Program-made: the position numbers and the translations under genes
Shown here: positions 10,295 to 22,555 of the stretch, one piece after another
Layout of the letters: each line of letters starts with the position of its first letter
Position numbering within the stretch: the stretch's first letter is position 1
Notes under the pieces: model-generated
Told to the model about the DNA's origin: nothing
Databases searched by the model: none
What the model saw: only the letters and a program-made list of their open reading frames with translations
NCBI GenBank assembly: GCA_016098155.1
Contig: JAAAJB010000131.1
Location: 1-64,000 of the forward strand
From: Actinomortierella ambigua
Lineage: Eukaryota > Mortierellomycota > Mortierellomycetes > Mortierellales > Mortierellaceae
Direction: 5' to 3'
Length of the DNA stretch: 64,000 bases

Positions 10295-12965
10295 ATGCCA
10301 CAAGCACGAAAAGAGGCCTGGAAAAGTGACCCTGAATTGCTTGCTCTTCACAAGTATTTTCGGGAGGCAGCGAGTCCACAGTCATTTGACTATGTCAATT
10401 ATCTGCACACTATAAAGGCAGAATCCTCATCGCAGCACCACAATCACACTGAATGGACGAACAAGATTATCCCCGTGCTGAAAAAGTGCACGTATCAGGC
10501 TCTCAGGGATGCAGGGAAGCGTTTGGAGAGGGAGATGGTCTCCAAGTCCGTGGGTATCGCGTCGTATTGAGCCATCTGGCGGAGAGGATGGCCGAAGAAG
10601 CAGCAGCCAGCCGAGCAAGCAGTGTGTCCGACGCACGCAAGATTCTTGTGGCTGCTCAGCACCATGTCGCCAAGACGGACATCCAGCGGTTTTGTAAGGG
10701 GCAAAAAAAGAAAAAGGAAAAAGGAAAAGGAAAAAGGAAAAGGAAAAAGGAAAAGGAAAAAGGAAAAGGAAAAAGGAAAAGGACCGTGGTAACGAAACAC
10801 GCAGTATTTGCTAATTAACTTTGAATCCATCTTGCTCTCTCAACCTTGCATATGCAGCGACAGCATCAGCAGCAGAGGTGCCAACATTGTAGCTCCCTCC
10901 CTCGGTCACCCCTCACGCCACCTCAGGCTAAGGCGCCAAAAGGCACACTTTGGGCGGTCAAACAGCAACAACTGGCAGCCAAGAGAAAGACTGGTGAAAC
11001 ATGGGCCACCCTCATGCAGGCAGCGCTACGCAAGGTATGTAGACACTCACCCGTTCCTTGCACTCTGCAACAGACCTCGTGGAATGTGGCGAACTGTATT
11101 GCACATTGTATGATGACCGTGGGTCTGAACTACATGCAAACTCTTATTAATGCTCCACTCCATAACTTGTAGATTCGCAAGCAAGAGGTTGTTGAGAAGG
11201 CGGACCTCGATCAACTCGACCACAGCGGCATGCCTCAATCTGAGAGGCTCGTATTCGACATCTCGCGGGAACTCATTTTGGACGAAGACGAAGGCCGCTT
11301 GGGGAAAGACAAGGTCAAGGATCTGATGTTAGTAGAATCTTCATGTCGTGCATAATCATTGCTCGGGGAAAAGACACAGTATGCAATGGACTTACACTAT
11401 GTTTTTTGTTTTCTTGATAGGGTCGCAATGTCGGGCATTGTCGATCTGAGGACATGGAGAGTGCGCCGGCCACCGTCTTTGGTGCAAGCCAACCTCAAGG
11501 TGCGACAGCAGGACCTCGTCACCCTGCTTGATTCTCTCAAGGAGCCCCTGCGGAAGGGGCCGCGGATACTGGTCCTTCGCTGTCGAGACCTCATCGGCAA
11601 GAACGCCGTTGCAGAGGAGAATGGAGAGGAGCCGTCACTCTTTACGGGCGTGATCAGAGCCATCGAGTACCTGTATGCTTTTTTTATCGTCCGCCTGTCG
11701 TCAACCTGTCATATTGTATGCATGTCATGCTAACTGCCCCACTACGGTTTGGTGCTCTCTATTCATTACTTAGTGCAAACAAGGTCGAGAAGGAGAGTCA
11801 ACCACGCAGCGAGCAGGAGTGGGTTGACACGTGGAAAACAGTCCTCAACTGTTTGACCGAGGACTCCCTCAAGCTCATCAGGTAACAATTGTTTGTGCAA
11901 CATTTTGTGCAACATGGCAGGGTTGTAAAGAGATAGTGGCCAGGGAGCAAAGCTGTCGTACTAATGATGTGTGTGTTTGACATGTAATTAGCGGAGAGAC
12001 AGTGTGCAAGGCGACGACAATAGCAAAGAAGGAGGTCAAGGACGCATTTGGAATCGAGTTCGAGACCAGCGGCGGCCGCAAGTGCGATCTGTTGATGAAG
12101 GTCGGCGACCTGGAGACCCTCAATTCGGGGGCTAAGGTGGTCGAAGAAGGCGATCTTGTCGAGACGCAGTACAAGAAGAACCTTCGAATCAACCGCGCGA
12201 TCTGGCAGCACGTAGCGGAGATGGGAGTCGAGCTTCCGGCAATGATGCCGCTCGACCTACGAGGTATGTGGTTTATCTGGGCCGGGCTGTGCTTGTTCAA
12301 ATTAACGCGGTGATGAAGGCACCTCTTGTTCTAAATTGTCTTTTGCGAACTACACTCTAAAAAAACTCTTGTTCTCTTCCTGCTGAAAGGTCGCTCTGGA
12401 CTCATCGTCCGTATCGAGCAAACGCAGGACTGCCCCTCCATCTTTTACGCAGGAGCAGCGCACGAGGAGATCATCAATCTCCCAACCTCCGCAAAGGAGC
12501 TCAGGGCATTCATGGCCGGGCCAGCACCTTTTATATTGTACAACTATGCAGTAAGTTTCCAACCATTTCAGATCAAAGAAAGGACCGAGTCCTATGTGTA
12601 TTACACGCTCTGCCTCATGCTGACAAGGTACAATCGTATCTTAACTGTAGAGCTGGCTTGCAGAGTACGAAAAGACGATTGAGGCGCAAGTGGAGACGCG
12701 GAGGAACCAACGAATGACAGTCTTGGGGAAACGTAGTCAGGTTTCAGAGAACACGGACACGGAGACGGAGACGGATGACGAGCACAAGGAGAAGGATGGC
12801 GGCCACGCGAGCCTACAAGCCGAGTCCACCCCGCGCTCTGTGTTTTCCCGCCGCTCCCACAAACGACAGCAGCGGCGGTTCGCTGATGACTATGCAGCGA
12901 CGAGTCAGGTTAAGATTGGCCGCATCAGCCTCTTCAGCCCCAAACTATCGGCGAAGAAGTCTTAG
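10295..12965 (+). pseudogene. XA: X-family PD-(D/E)XK-like gene, broken in exon 1
   Basis: Member of the eight-exon X family. Exons 2-8 are recognisable: 10858-11034, 11173-11327, 11421-11672, 11774-11881, 11992-12263, 12390-12550 and 12651-12965. Sizes or phases of exons 3-8 match XC, and they stay open. Exon 1 (10295-10693, starting MPQARKEAWK) is frameshifted: relative to XD about 7 nt are missing near 10560, which creates a TGA at 10568-10570. Either the gene is dead or it uses a downstream start. Exon 6 carries the nuclease-like core (GRKCDLLMKVGDLE...AK...QYKKNLRINRAI). Exon 8 carries an acidic Glu/Thr/Asp run and the conserved tail FSRRSHKRQQRRF...IGRISLFSPKLS. Intron 1 holds an AAAAGG purine repeat (10700-10783). 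K2 follows head to tail. Confidence 0.7.
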
Positions 12966-13652
12966 CCCCAGCGTCAATAAAGACCGCCCCTCTCCCTCTA
13001 ATGTATTCATGATGTACTGTACAGCATTGCAGAAAATTATGGAGGTGTGCATTGTAAATATTGTCTGAGAAGGGAGTTAAGGCAGCTCTTCTCTCTTTCA
13101 TTTTCTGATGTGGCGTGGAATCCCACTCTCCTCTATGTTTGCAGAATGAAGCTGTGCGAACAGTGAGCTAGGCTATGGGGGACCACACACATCTTCCACA
13201 CACACACACCACACGCAACACAATAAGGAAGGTGGGCCAAACAGCGGGTGGCTTTATGCATTCTCGAAACGCAGAGACATACCAGAATGACAGGTGGCCA
13301 TGTTCTAGGCCAGGTATTTCTAGTAAACGGGCAGTGGGGCACTCCACTATTCCTACCCGTTGTCATGTATGATGTGGGCAAGGTGCCAACATAGACACCC
13401 TTTTGTTGGGGCATCGCGGAAAAGGATAGAATCAAGAAAGGGGTGGGGTAGAATTCGTGGTTCTCAGGCGCATGTCTCACAGCATTTTTTTCCCTCGGCC
13501 ACACAATTCAGGCACATGGCCTCCTCCTTCATTCATTTTAACATTCACACTCATCTTTTTTTTGCCGCAACATCTCTTACTCTTTCCCTCCCTCTTTCAC
13601 ACCCTCTTTCTCTTTCTCTTTCACTCCCTCCCTTGATCTTTCTCTCTCCCTT

Positions 13653-13686
<34 letters not shown>

Positions 13687-13699
13687 CTCGGCTCTAAAC
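12966..13699 (+). repeat. X-to-K spacer, copy 1
   Basis: Homologous to 33513-34065 and, in truncated form, to 17988-18390. Shared marks are an AATAAAGACCGCCCCTCTCCC stretch just after the X stop (possible polyadenylation signal AATAAA), GCTGTGCGAACAGTGAGCT, and a CT-rich run before the K start. The spacer should therefore contain the X 3' UTR and the K promoter. No separate gene was seen. Confidence 0.65.
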
Positions 13700-16512
13700 A
13701 TGGTATTACGATATGGCAGAACCCCCATTTCTTTCAGTGTCATACCACCCCTCTCTATCGCTAATGTCCTCATACCCACCCCCAATCTCTGTCGTCTTTC
13801 TCAGGTGGCTCCGTCTCCGTCTCTCCGTCTACCGTGCTCATCGAGAGAACCTATAATGTGCCGCCAAAGAGTGCTTCACCTCCTGCGTCGACCTGTCCAA
13901 CGCAACCGCCAAGAGGGAGGTTGACGTTCTCCAACAGCTTCGCCATCGCTACATCATCCAGCACCTTGAGTCGCTCGAGCAGGACGGTCACACCAACATT
14001 CTCGTGGATCTGGCAGAGAAGGGGAGTCTCACTGGCGCGATTGCTCGAGGCGAGGTGGCGGACTGGCCGACCAAGACTCGGATTGCTTGCTCGAGGACTC
14101 GAATACATCCTTTATCGAAGGATCATCCACCGTGACCTCAAGACAGCCAATGTGCTCCTGACACGATTCATGGAGGTCAAGCTGTGTGATCTTGGACTGG
14201 TCAAGGTCAAGACAATCAGTGCCTCGTCGTTGTCGGCAGCATCGACCGGTGGATATTAATACAAGTGAACATTGCGGTGGGCGGCCCCAGAGGCACTGGA
14301 TGTACGGCCCAAGTCCTCGAAGACATCGGATGTGTATGCGCTGGGAATGGTGATGTGGGCCATGGCTGCCAACTATCCGGAGCCATTTCATGACCAGCAG
14401 GACAACATGGTTGTAGCAATGCTGGTCCGGAGTGGAGAGCGCGAGGAGATCCCCGAGGACACGCCGGATGAATATCGGTCATGGATCGAGCAATGTTGGC
14501 GCCAGGATCGGAGTCAACGACCCAATGCTAGAGACATCATCCTAGAAGACGATGATGCGGTTATTTCGCAATTGGCTCTATTCTGTCTCTTGGATCTAGC
14601 ATCTGTGGCTCGATCCGCAATCAACAGACTCTATACGGGGTCGAGGGAACATTGGATAGGCTGACGATCATTGATGGACTAGAGGACAACATCAATAACA
14701 ACAAAGATAACAACATCGGGCGGCAAGGATATCCACCCGAGCTCACACCAAGGCTGTGGTGACGAGGTCATGAACCACATCCGAAAAACAGCCAGCAAGG
14801 GCAATGCGGATGCTCAGCTCTTTCTGGGATGGATGTGCGTTCATGGTCTGGATGTTGTTGAATCATGTGGTGGCGGTGATGACGACACCAGGCTTGGTGA
14901 CAGCGAGGCAGCCAAATGGTACCGGATGGCGGCCGAACGTGGCGAATCAAAGGCACAACTCCGACTAGGCGTTTTCCACTTCCATGGTCGAAGCGTGGGG
15001 CGGGATCATGCAGAGGCTGCTCGTTGGTTCAGGAAAGCCGCTAACCAAGGACTAGCCGAGGCACAGTTCAACCTTGGATTGGAGCACCCCCGTGGCCGGC
15101 CAAGGCCTTGAGCACAACGATGTCGAGGGTGCGATCTGGATAAGGAAAGCAGCGGATCAGGATGCGACCGAGGCACAGTTTGGACTGGGTTGATGCGCGT
15201 GGATGTGCATGGATGGGCGCGGTGTCGGGCAGTCAGACGGGATGGCGGCCATGTGGTACCGGCGAGCTGCAGATGAGGGTTATGCAGCGGCACAGCTCCA
15301 TCTTGGATTGGTGCATCGCGAGGGCCATAGAGTGGACCAGAGCGACACCGAGGCAAGTGTGTGGTTTGGTAGGTCAGCAGATCAGGATAATTCCGATGCT
15401 CAGGTTCAACTTGGAGACATGAACAAGGACGGTCGCAGTCTTGATGGAATTCATGAAGAGGCTATGGTATGGTACCTTAGTTTGATCTGCAGCCCTTGCG
15501 AACGGTGCGGCCGAGACAACAATTGGTATGGCGTGCCATTTGGCAGGGGTCTCGTCAGAGAGTATGACACAGCCGCTTCGTGGCTTCGTAAGGCTGCCGA
15601 CCATAGACATTCCAATGGACAGTGCTAGCTTGGCAGGCGTCTCCGTTATGGTTATGGTATCAAAAAGAACGTTGATGATGCGTTTTCGTGGTACCGAGGA
15701 GCTGCGGACCGACGGCATGTGGGCGTCGGAGCTCGATTTGCAAGGATGTCTGTCCAAAGTCTAAGGGCTCCGCGCAACAATGTGAAGGCTGTACCTTGTC
15801 ACCACGCGGCTATGTCCAACACTGATGCTTTCGCATGGTTTTATCTAGGAGGGTTGTACTTTCAGGATCTTGGAGTCAAGCGGGACTATGCCGAGGCAGT
15901 GGCATGGTTCCACATGTCTGGATTTCATGAGCATGCAGAGGCAGAGTTGTACCTTAGGTATGCATATACGAATGATCTAGGCGGCATGCACAGTGATGTC
16001 GAAGCGGCGAAATGGTACCACACACCCGCCTCGCAAGGATATACAGAAGTTCAACGGCGTCTTGCTTGGATGTATGATGTTGGCAAAGGAGTCGAGCAGA
16101 ATGACCAACTGGTTTTCGAGTGCTACACAAAGAGTGCGACTGAAAGGTTCACGTTCGCAATGTAAATCTCGGATCACTGTACCTGGGCATTGGAGTGGAG
16201 CGCGCTGACTCTATAGCCTTCATCCTGATGAGTGAGTATAATTTCATGGATTCATCTGCACGATTCCACGCCACATGGTTAGGTTCGTCTGACCATCGAT
16301 CATCAAAGAATGAATCGGATGCCATCGCCTTGTATCGTGACGGTGCAGCCAAAGGATATGTCGCTGCACAGTATAATCTTGGTTGGATGTACGAGAAGGG
16401 TCATGGGGTTCAGATGAACAGGAGACGAGTGATGGAATGGCGCAACCGAACAGCGAGTTATGGACATGAGTATTCACGTCGACGATTGGATTTTCTCAAA
16501 AAGATTGAATAG
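13700..16512 (+). pseudogene. K2: dead kinase-Sel1 copy
   Basis: Colinear with K1 and K3 throughout but clearly decayed. The ATG followed by an intron-like GTATT is preserved at 13700-13702, but the glycine-rich loop is missing after the acceptor. The DFG motif reads DLG. Frame is lost near 14090, a TAA interrupts the activation segment near 14258, further breaks occur near 15109 and 15193, a TAG replaces a Trp codon near 15628, and a TAA lies at about 16164. Sel1 repeats are still readable in pieces across three frames. Upstream sits XA and downstream the truncated XB, the same order as XD-K3-XE. Confidence 0.9.
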
Positions 16513-17229
16513 AGGCAAACTATCAAATGAAAGCAGTTTTATCTCTTTCTTCTTTTTACATTCGCGAGAAGGCGCTGTGTGAGAATGAGAGTGGAACGGC
16601 CGACTGCCACGCCCCCCAAGGGCTATTTTGCGATGGAATTTGATCCGCACCATCGCTCCGACTATTTCTCAGCGCCTGAATTGGCAACATTGCTCACAAG
16701 CAAAGTGCTACATGTTCGTCGCAAAAGATCATCTGTTATGAATGTGGCTCTCTTGTCAGCAGGCGAGTGGGTCTAACCGTCTCCGCCTTTTGACACGGTG
16801 GAAGCGCAAGATGCGATCATCATGGCTTCGACTTGCCGCCGAGCCTCCTTCGGCGAGAACATCCTGGCAATCTGTTTGCAAGAAACGATATGCCATTGCT
16901 GCAATCTACATTTTACATGACCATGGAGAGGGGCCATGTTGCGTTGGTCGAGCACGTTGGCTAACATTGATTCTCGACTTGCTCTCTCCATCTTTCTGTT
17001 TCCTTCTTGAAAACACCAATTTTCTGCTCTTCTCTTAAGGGCACCCCAGCTAAAAAAAGAATGTAGAAAAGGTTCCTCGGCCCGCCTAGTTGTTTAGCTA
17101 CTTGATCACCTCGTGCCAATACATCAGTCACGCCAGGCATGGTGATATTGAGTTAAACATATGAACTTTGACTGCAGTTATAAGACCTTTGACAGTGCTG
17201 CCCATCTCTCAAGTGTAAACCCAAAAATC
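16513..17229 (+). repeat. K 3' flank, K2 copy
   Basis: Colinear with 37013-37650 downstream of K3. The inner part (ATGGCTTCGACTTG, GAGCCTCCTTCGGCGAGA) is shared only by K2 and K3. The distal part (CATGTTGCGTTGGT) is shared with R1 and R2. It continues into the truncated X copy XB. No independent gene is supported. Confidence 0.65.
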
Positions 17230-17987
17230 GCCGTTTTATTCAGCTTTAATACGATTACCAATGGAAGCACGTAAGTGACGCTTCCGGCGATAATGATGCT
17301 CAACCTGCGAGGTATGTGGTTTACTCGGGCCGCGCTTTGTTATGCAAACCGACACAGTGGTAAAGGCACCTATTGTTTAGAGTCTCTTGAGAGCTACACT
17401 CTAGAAAAAGCCTTTGTTCTTTTCCTACAGGTAGGTCGCTCTGGACTAATCGTCCGTATGGAGCAGGCGCAAGATTGCCATTCAATTTTTTATGCAGGGA
17501 TTGCGCATGAGAAGGTGATCAACCTCCCAACCTCCCAGTCCGAGCTCAAGGACTTCATGGTTGGACCAGCACCTTACCTCTTATCCAACTACGCAGTAAG
17601 TTTCCAGCCGCCTCGCATCAAGGAAAGGACAAGTCTCTGATATGTGTACTATACGCTTTGCCTCGTACTGACATTGTACAACTTTATCCCAACTGTACAT
17701 AGAGCTGGCTAGTTAGCTACGGAAGGGCGATTCGGGAGCAGCTAACGGCGCAGCGTGACCAGCGGATGACCATGACTGTGTTGGGGAAGCACAGCCAAGT
17801 CACGGAGGACTCTGAGAACGAGGCGGACCCAGATGCCGCAGCTGACGCCGACACCGATGGCCCTATCTTTTCGCGCCGCTCCACCAAACGCCAACAGCGG
17901 CGGTTCGCGCAAGAGTACGCGGAAACAGGCGAGGTGGAGATTGGCTGCGTGAGCCTCTTCAGCCCTAAGCTATCGGCAAGGAAGTAG
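17230..17987 (+). pseudogene. XB: 5'-truncated X-family copy
   Basis: Only the 3' part of an X gene is present: the last codons of exon 6 (near 17281-17312), intron 6, exon 7 (RSGLIVRMEQAQDC...LLSNYA) and exon 8 ending at the TAG at 17985-17987. Exon 7 is nearly identical to that of XD. The acidic linker in exon 8 is shorter than in XD, while the tail FSRRSTKRQQRRF and SLFSPKLSARK is kept. There is no start codon and the nuclease-like core is missing. XE is truncated at nearly the same place after the same flank, so the loss predates the duplication. Confidence 0.8.
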
Positions 17988-19189
17988 TCATGAGGGCCCC
18001 TTTGTCTAGTCTCAGCATCAATAAAGACCGCCCCTCTCCCTCTAAAGTATTCATGATGTACTGTACAGCATTGCAGAAAAATATGGAGGTATGCATTGTA
18101 AATATTGTTTGGGGAGGGAGTTAAGATAGCTCTTCTCTCTTTCATTTTCTGATGTGGTGTGGAATCCCACTCTCCTCTATCTTTGCAGAATAAAGCTGTG
18201 CGAACAGTGAGCTGGCCTATGGGGGACCAGGTACATCTTCCACACACACACCACACGCAACACAATTAGGAAGGTGAGCCAAACAGGGTGGCTTTATGCA
18301 GTCTCGAAACACGGAGATATACCAGAATGACAGGTGGCCATGTAGGCCAGGTATTTTATACATCTGGTAGTAAACGGGCGCGAAGGAGGCCTTCGAGGAC
18401 TGCCGGAAGCCAACTTATTCACATACACTCTCTTCATACGCTCCTCTATCCTGTCACCCATCACATCATTGGCGGCCTCGGTATCATTGCTCCTTCACTC
18501 CAAAGGCGCAGGCGAATCGTCGAGCAATCCAGTACCTCTAGACACGCCTGCGGCCACCAATGGAGTTTTGCGACTTCCAAGCTGCTCAACACAAGATCAT
18601 CTCTGCACCTGGTGTCGGTGTCCAGAAGTCGAATGCATCTGATATAGCCCCAAAACGTCAAGCGCCACCCTCGATCTGAGTATAGTAAAGCTTCAGACAA
18701 GTGTTAGGGACCACAATGCAGCGCTGAATCTTACTTGCATCTCGCTGCAACAAGTTCAAGAGCAGCAGACTTGGCCAACACAAATGCAGCGAAATAAGAA
18801 GGCGCAGATGGACGAGGGCGATGTCGATAGCGGCCAAAAGGGCAAGCGCCAACGAGTAACCGCTGGCGCGCAAATTACAGGCGACTTTGTCCCTCAGTAT
18901 CATGTTTCACCTTCCCAACATTTTTCACTACCTCGAAGAAGACTTTGAATTGACTCCCTCTGATTTTCTCTTGATGAGAGATCCGGGAAGTTGGCGTGCT
19001 CTTGGTACCACTTCTCTCGCCTAAGAGGTCTTTGCGTGGTGTTCTTCCGACTGACTCTTCCGACGCGCCTGCTGTAGGCTTCGACCCTGTTCTGATTATC
19101 GCGGCCGGCGATCTCAGCGATGTCTGACGACATTTTCTGCTCCATCCATCGCAAATAGAAGCGCACTTACTCCTCATCACCATGTCTCA
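17988..19189. other. Truncated X-to-K spacer, then unrecognised decayed sequence
   Basis: To about 18390 this matches the X-to-K spacers at 12966 and 33513, so a K gene probably once followed. The match stops abruptly near 18390. From there to 19189 there are only short interrupted frames on both strands. They may belong to the transposon relic that follows, but I cannot show that. Confidence 0.5.
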
Positions 19190-19890
19190 CCCCCGAGGTT
19201 CTTGGAGCGATGTTGTTTTTGGATGCACTTGCGTTGATCGATGGAACTTGTATCTGTATCTGCCGCCCGGGTGCTCACTAAGAAAAGCACTATGCATATT
19301 GGCCACAAGCACTACCACGATCTAAAGTTCTAGGCCATTTGCACGCCCGATGGTATCGTGGTCCACTTCGGTGACCTATCCCTGACCGAATGAACGACCC
19401 CAGTGTACACATCTGCTCCAACATTCGTATACCCCTTGGTGTTCATCGAAGGACGCTCATGGTCAACAGCTCGTGGTGAATGGCGACAAAGGCTATGGAC
19501 AATCAGGTGTGGTGACTGCACCATTCAGAAGTCTCGACTTGTCTTCGGAGCAGCATGAACGGAATGTCAGTATGCGTCACCCCCTTCTTTGTGCCGAGTA
19601 GGCATTCGCCTTTATTTCGAACTTCTGAATCGCCAACTACTATCAGAAACTGCGTCCCCGCCTCTATCTTATTGGCCCCTACTACCCTGTTGCCACCCTG
19701 TTGCCACCCTGTTGTCCAACCCTCTCGCGATGCTATGGGAGAAATAGCACCTCATCAAGCCATTTCGGAATGCGAGCACCTATCCTCAACAATACTCGGC
19801 CCCCAAGGTCATGCGGGATGCAACCCGTGTCCTGCATATACAGCCGGCGTACTCCAATCAAATCTAAAGCTATTCATTCCATAGCTAAAA
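19190..19890 (+). mobile_element. Degenerate DDE transposase relic (Harbinger-like)
   Basis: Translated fragments scattered over three plus-strand frames resemble the fungal DDE endonuclease type of PIF/Harbinger transposases: ALIDGT near 19235, then RP and HYAYWPQ, then TPDGIVVHFGDLS near 19340-19380, and a late segment AFAFISNF..ANYYQKLRPRL..GPYYPVATLL near 19605-19700 recalling the final catalytic-Glu region. Stops and frameshifts interrupt it. Terminal repeats were not found. It lies where the K/X array is interrupted. Confidence 0.5.
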
Positions 19891-19902
19891 AGAAAAAATA
19901 TT

Positions 19903-21359
19903 TCAAGGGCTAGTTTGACATGAGGGTGTAAGTAGGGTCCCGCTCATGGAACTCTCTAGTTTTGAGATCCTTCCCAAGGCCAAGTACAACTCCATCTTGA
20001 TATCCCTCAACTGGGAAACCTCATCTATTGCGAAGCGTGTCAAAGAGTTGGTCTGTATCTCGGCACTGTGAAGTTGGTCGAGCTTGACCGCTACCTCGCG
20101 GATTGCGTGATCCGACTTGTCCATCCGCTCCTTGAAAGCAGCTGCAATCTCGTCCATGCGCCTCGTCATCGCTTCAATCACTCGCGCGTCATGAGTTAAC
20201 GCACGCCTCTTTCGACCTTGTATTGAGCGCATATGTGATGTCCTGTCGCCGAAAGGTATAGGGGATACTGGCCCCGCATCTGCTAATTCGTTTGCTGAAG
20301 ACACATCTCGATTGAATGGCAGCCTCACACGCCCATCAGGTATGTGCGCGGACTGCGAAACCTGGTCATCATCTGGGCATATTGCCAGGTCTGTAGGTGT
20401 CTCCGCCAGCTCATTGCTGATTGTTGAGACTGCCAGCGGGTCCACCGTCGCCAGCGCGTCTGGGAGAGAAGAAGTTTGTCTGTCGTCCTGGATTTCCGTA
20501 TTGGCTTCTTGAGCGTTACACGGCAACGGCATACGTCGTCCTAGCATCACAGCATTTGAATACCCGACCTTCTCTTCGTCATCCATGACCTGCCTCCTCT
20601 TGGCGCCGTCCTTGTTAGCTTTCTGCTGTGTCTCCCGTTCCCGAATGCAGTCGTCTAGCTCGACCATCTCGGCTGCCAACCTGGTCATCATCGTGTCTAC
20701 CGTCATACCACCCGCCAACGTTGCGTTGAATGTCTCAAGTCTCCTCCGGTCTTCTACAAGTCTGCTATAGAGCCTGAGTAGCGTGTGGGCCGAAACACCT
20801 CGCAGTGTAGGCTCAACGGCAGCAAGCTCGGCCGCCATTTCCTTAAACGATACACTATGCTTCGTCAATCCGAAAACAAACGTTGGGTCCTCCAAGCACG
20901 CCTTGTCACGCAGGCGGTAGCTGAGGAAGTGGGCAGCTCGAAAGATGTGCTCGCAGTTTGTGCACGATATGTTGAACTGGAACAAGCGAAATTTCTTGGT
21001 CGCATCTTGGTTTACAGCATCTGGGCTACTATCTCCAACTGATTTTATGTCAGAGAATGAAAAAAAAAAAAATTAGTACTCTTCATGTGGTCACTCAATG
21101 AAGTGGAAGATATTGTTGGAGAGAATTAGTTACCATCAGGTTTCTCTCGAGCAAGCAGCTGCGTCGCATTGGCCGGGTCTTTAAACACCCTATTGTAGTA
21201 GGCGATCTTTGTGCTCATCGCCAAGGAACTCTTGTACACTAGGGCCTTGCCTACACGACCAGGTTCGCTAGCGTCGTCTACCACAATGGTCACAATCTTG
21301 GGGGGCATTGGGAGGAAGGAGGTGAGAAGGCATGAGAAGGCAGCGAAAGAGGTCCTCAT
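19903..21359 (-). CDS. Unrecognised 453-aa protein with coiled-coil-like C-terminus
   Basis: I do not recognise this family. Two exons fit well: 21359-21134 (ATG at 21359, donor GTAACT) and 21038-19903 (acceptor AAAATCAG), 1362 nt in phase. The first exon is basic and hydrophilic (MRTSF...MPPKIVTIVVDD). Exon 2 opens with a Cys/His cluster, CTNCEHIFRAAHFLSYRLRDKAC, that could bind zinc, then charged helical segments, an acidic middle, a basic patch (GRKRRALTHD) and a heptad-like helix to the end. A DNA-binding or transposon-associated role would suit the cluster and the neighbouring DDE relic, but no catalytic motif is seen. A 7-bp inverted repeat with a 4-nt loop directly overlaps the start codon (21359-21376). 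The K 3'-flank copy R2 begins right beyond it. Confidence 0.6.
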
Positions 21360-21402
21360 TCGGTCACATGACCGAACCGATATGGACTTAGCAACTTGGG
21401 TA

Positions 21403-22130
21403 GGGGGGCAATACGAATTTCACTCTTCCACTCCATTGCCCAGCATTCGTAAGGTAATGTAATGTTATTTAGTTGTCCAGACTCTTCCTCGCACCCCAGC
21501 ATCTTGCATTCATTGTTCATTCTGGCGTCGTGGAGATGGACCTGCACAGGACTGGAGATCCTCGGGTGAATGTGGGGGTGCCAGGGGCACCAATCCCAGT
21601 CTTCTCACACTTCGTCCATCTGCTAGAGGTGTGAATGTGGCCAGCCATGACCTGTCGGTCCTCAGGAGGCCCACTTGTGCCGGCCCATTAGCGGAGAGTA
21701 CCGACACAAGACGCGGGTATCCTGCCGGTCCAAGACGACCATCCACCCCTACCGAATTGGCAACAATAGTGGTGGTGGTCTGTCTACTGTGCTTGGTGCT
21801 TTTTTTGGGTTGCCTCTTCCCAACAGCCCAAGGGTCTGTCTCCATGTAGCGTCAGCTTGAGCAGGGTTGGTGACTTCGGGGAATGTGGGGGTGCCAGGGG
21901 CACCAATCCCAGTCTTCTCACACTTCGTCAATCTGCTAGAGGTGTGAATGTGGCCAGCCATGCCTGGGGTCAAACGGGGGATGGTTCCTTGCGTCAGCCC
22001 ATTAGCGGAGAGTACTGGCGCCTGCGAGTGCATCCCGCCGACCTGTTTGCATATGTACATGGCCTTGGGGGGGGGTCATGTTGCGTTGGTTGATAATGGC
22101 TGCTAACCTCTCTTTGTTCTTTCTCTCACC
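21403..22130 (+). repeat. K 3'-flank repeat, copy R2, without a K gene
   Basis: Near-identical to 8780-9520, starting with the bases that follow the K1 stop codon (GGCAAYACGAATTTCACTCTT). It holds the same two hairpin units, anchors at 21568 and 21881, 313 bp apart. No kinase-Sel1 sequence lies upstream, so it looks like the footprint of a deleted K gene. Confidence 0.8.
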
Positions 22131-22555
22131 ATCGACCGTTCTCTGCTCTCTCGCTCTCTCGCTCGCTCGCTCGCTCTCTCTCCCTCTCTTTTTCGAGTGA
22201 CGCCTGCCGCAGACACACTCTTTTGCAATTAGTGGCGAACGAACAGTGGAAAAAAATAAAGTAAAGGCTGTTCATTAATCTACTTCTTGAACCTTTCTCT
22301 ATCTGACACTCTGTTGCTGACCCCTTTGCGCTTTGTCTGCTCTCTCTCTCTCTGTCTCAGGGGCGACGCCTACCGCAGGCAAGCACCCTTTAACAAATAG
22401 AGACGAACGAACAGAGGAAAATAAAGTGAAACAAAAAAGGCTTAGGACCTGTTTAAACATCTCTTTTGGTGAGGTTTATTCATCTTCTATCTTCAATATA
22501 CATGTCTGGTACAGAGCAGACCATCAATAGTGCGCTGCGAGAGGTGCAGGCGACC
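22131..22555 (+). repeat. X-type leader copy without an X gene
   Basis: Homologous to the leader before XA: CT-rich runs, CGAGTGACGCCTGCCGCAGAC, and A-rich boxes at about 22250 and 22418. Where X genes start with MPQAR, this copy has an unrelated plus-strand ATG at 22502 (MSGTEQTINSALREV), open to 22849 but running antisense to the next gene. I do not regard it as a proven gene. Confidence 0.5.
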
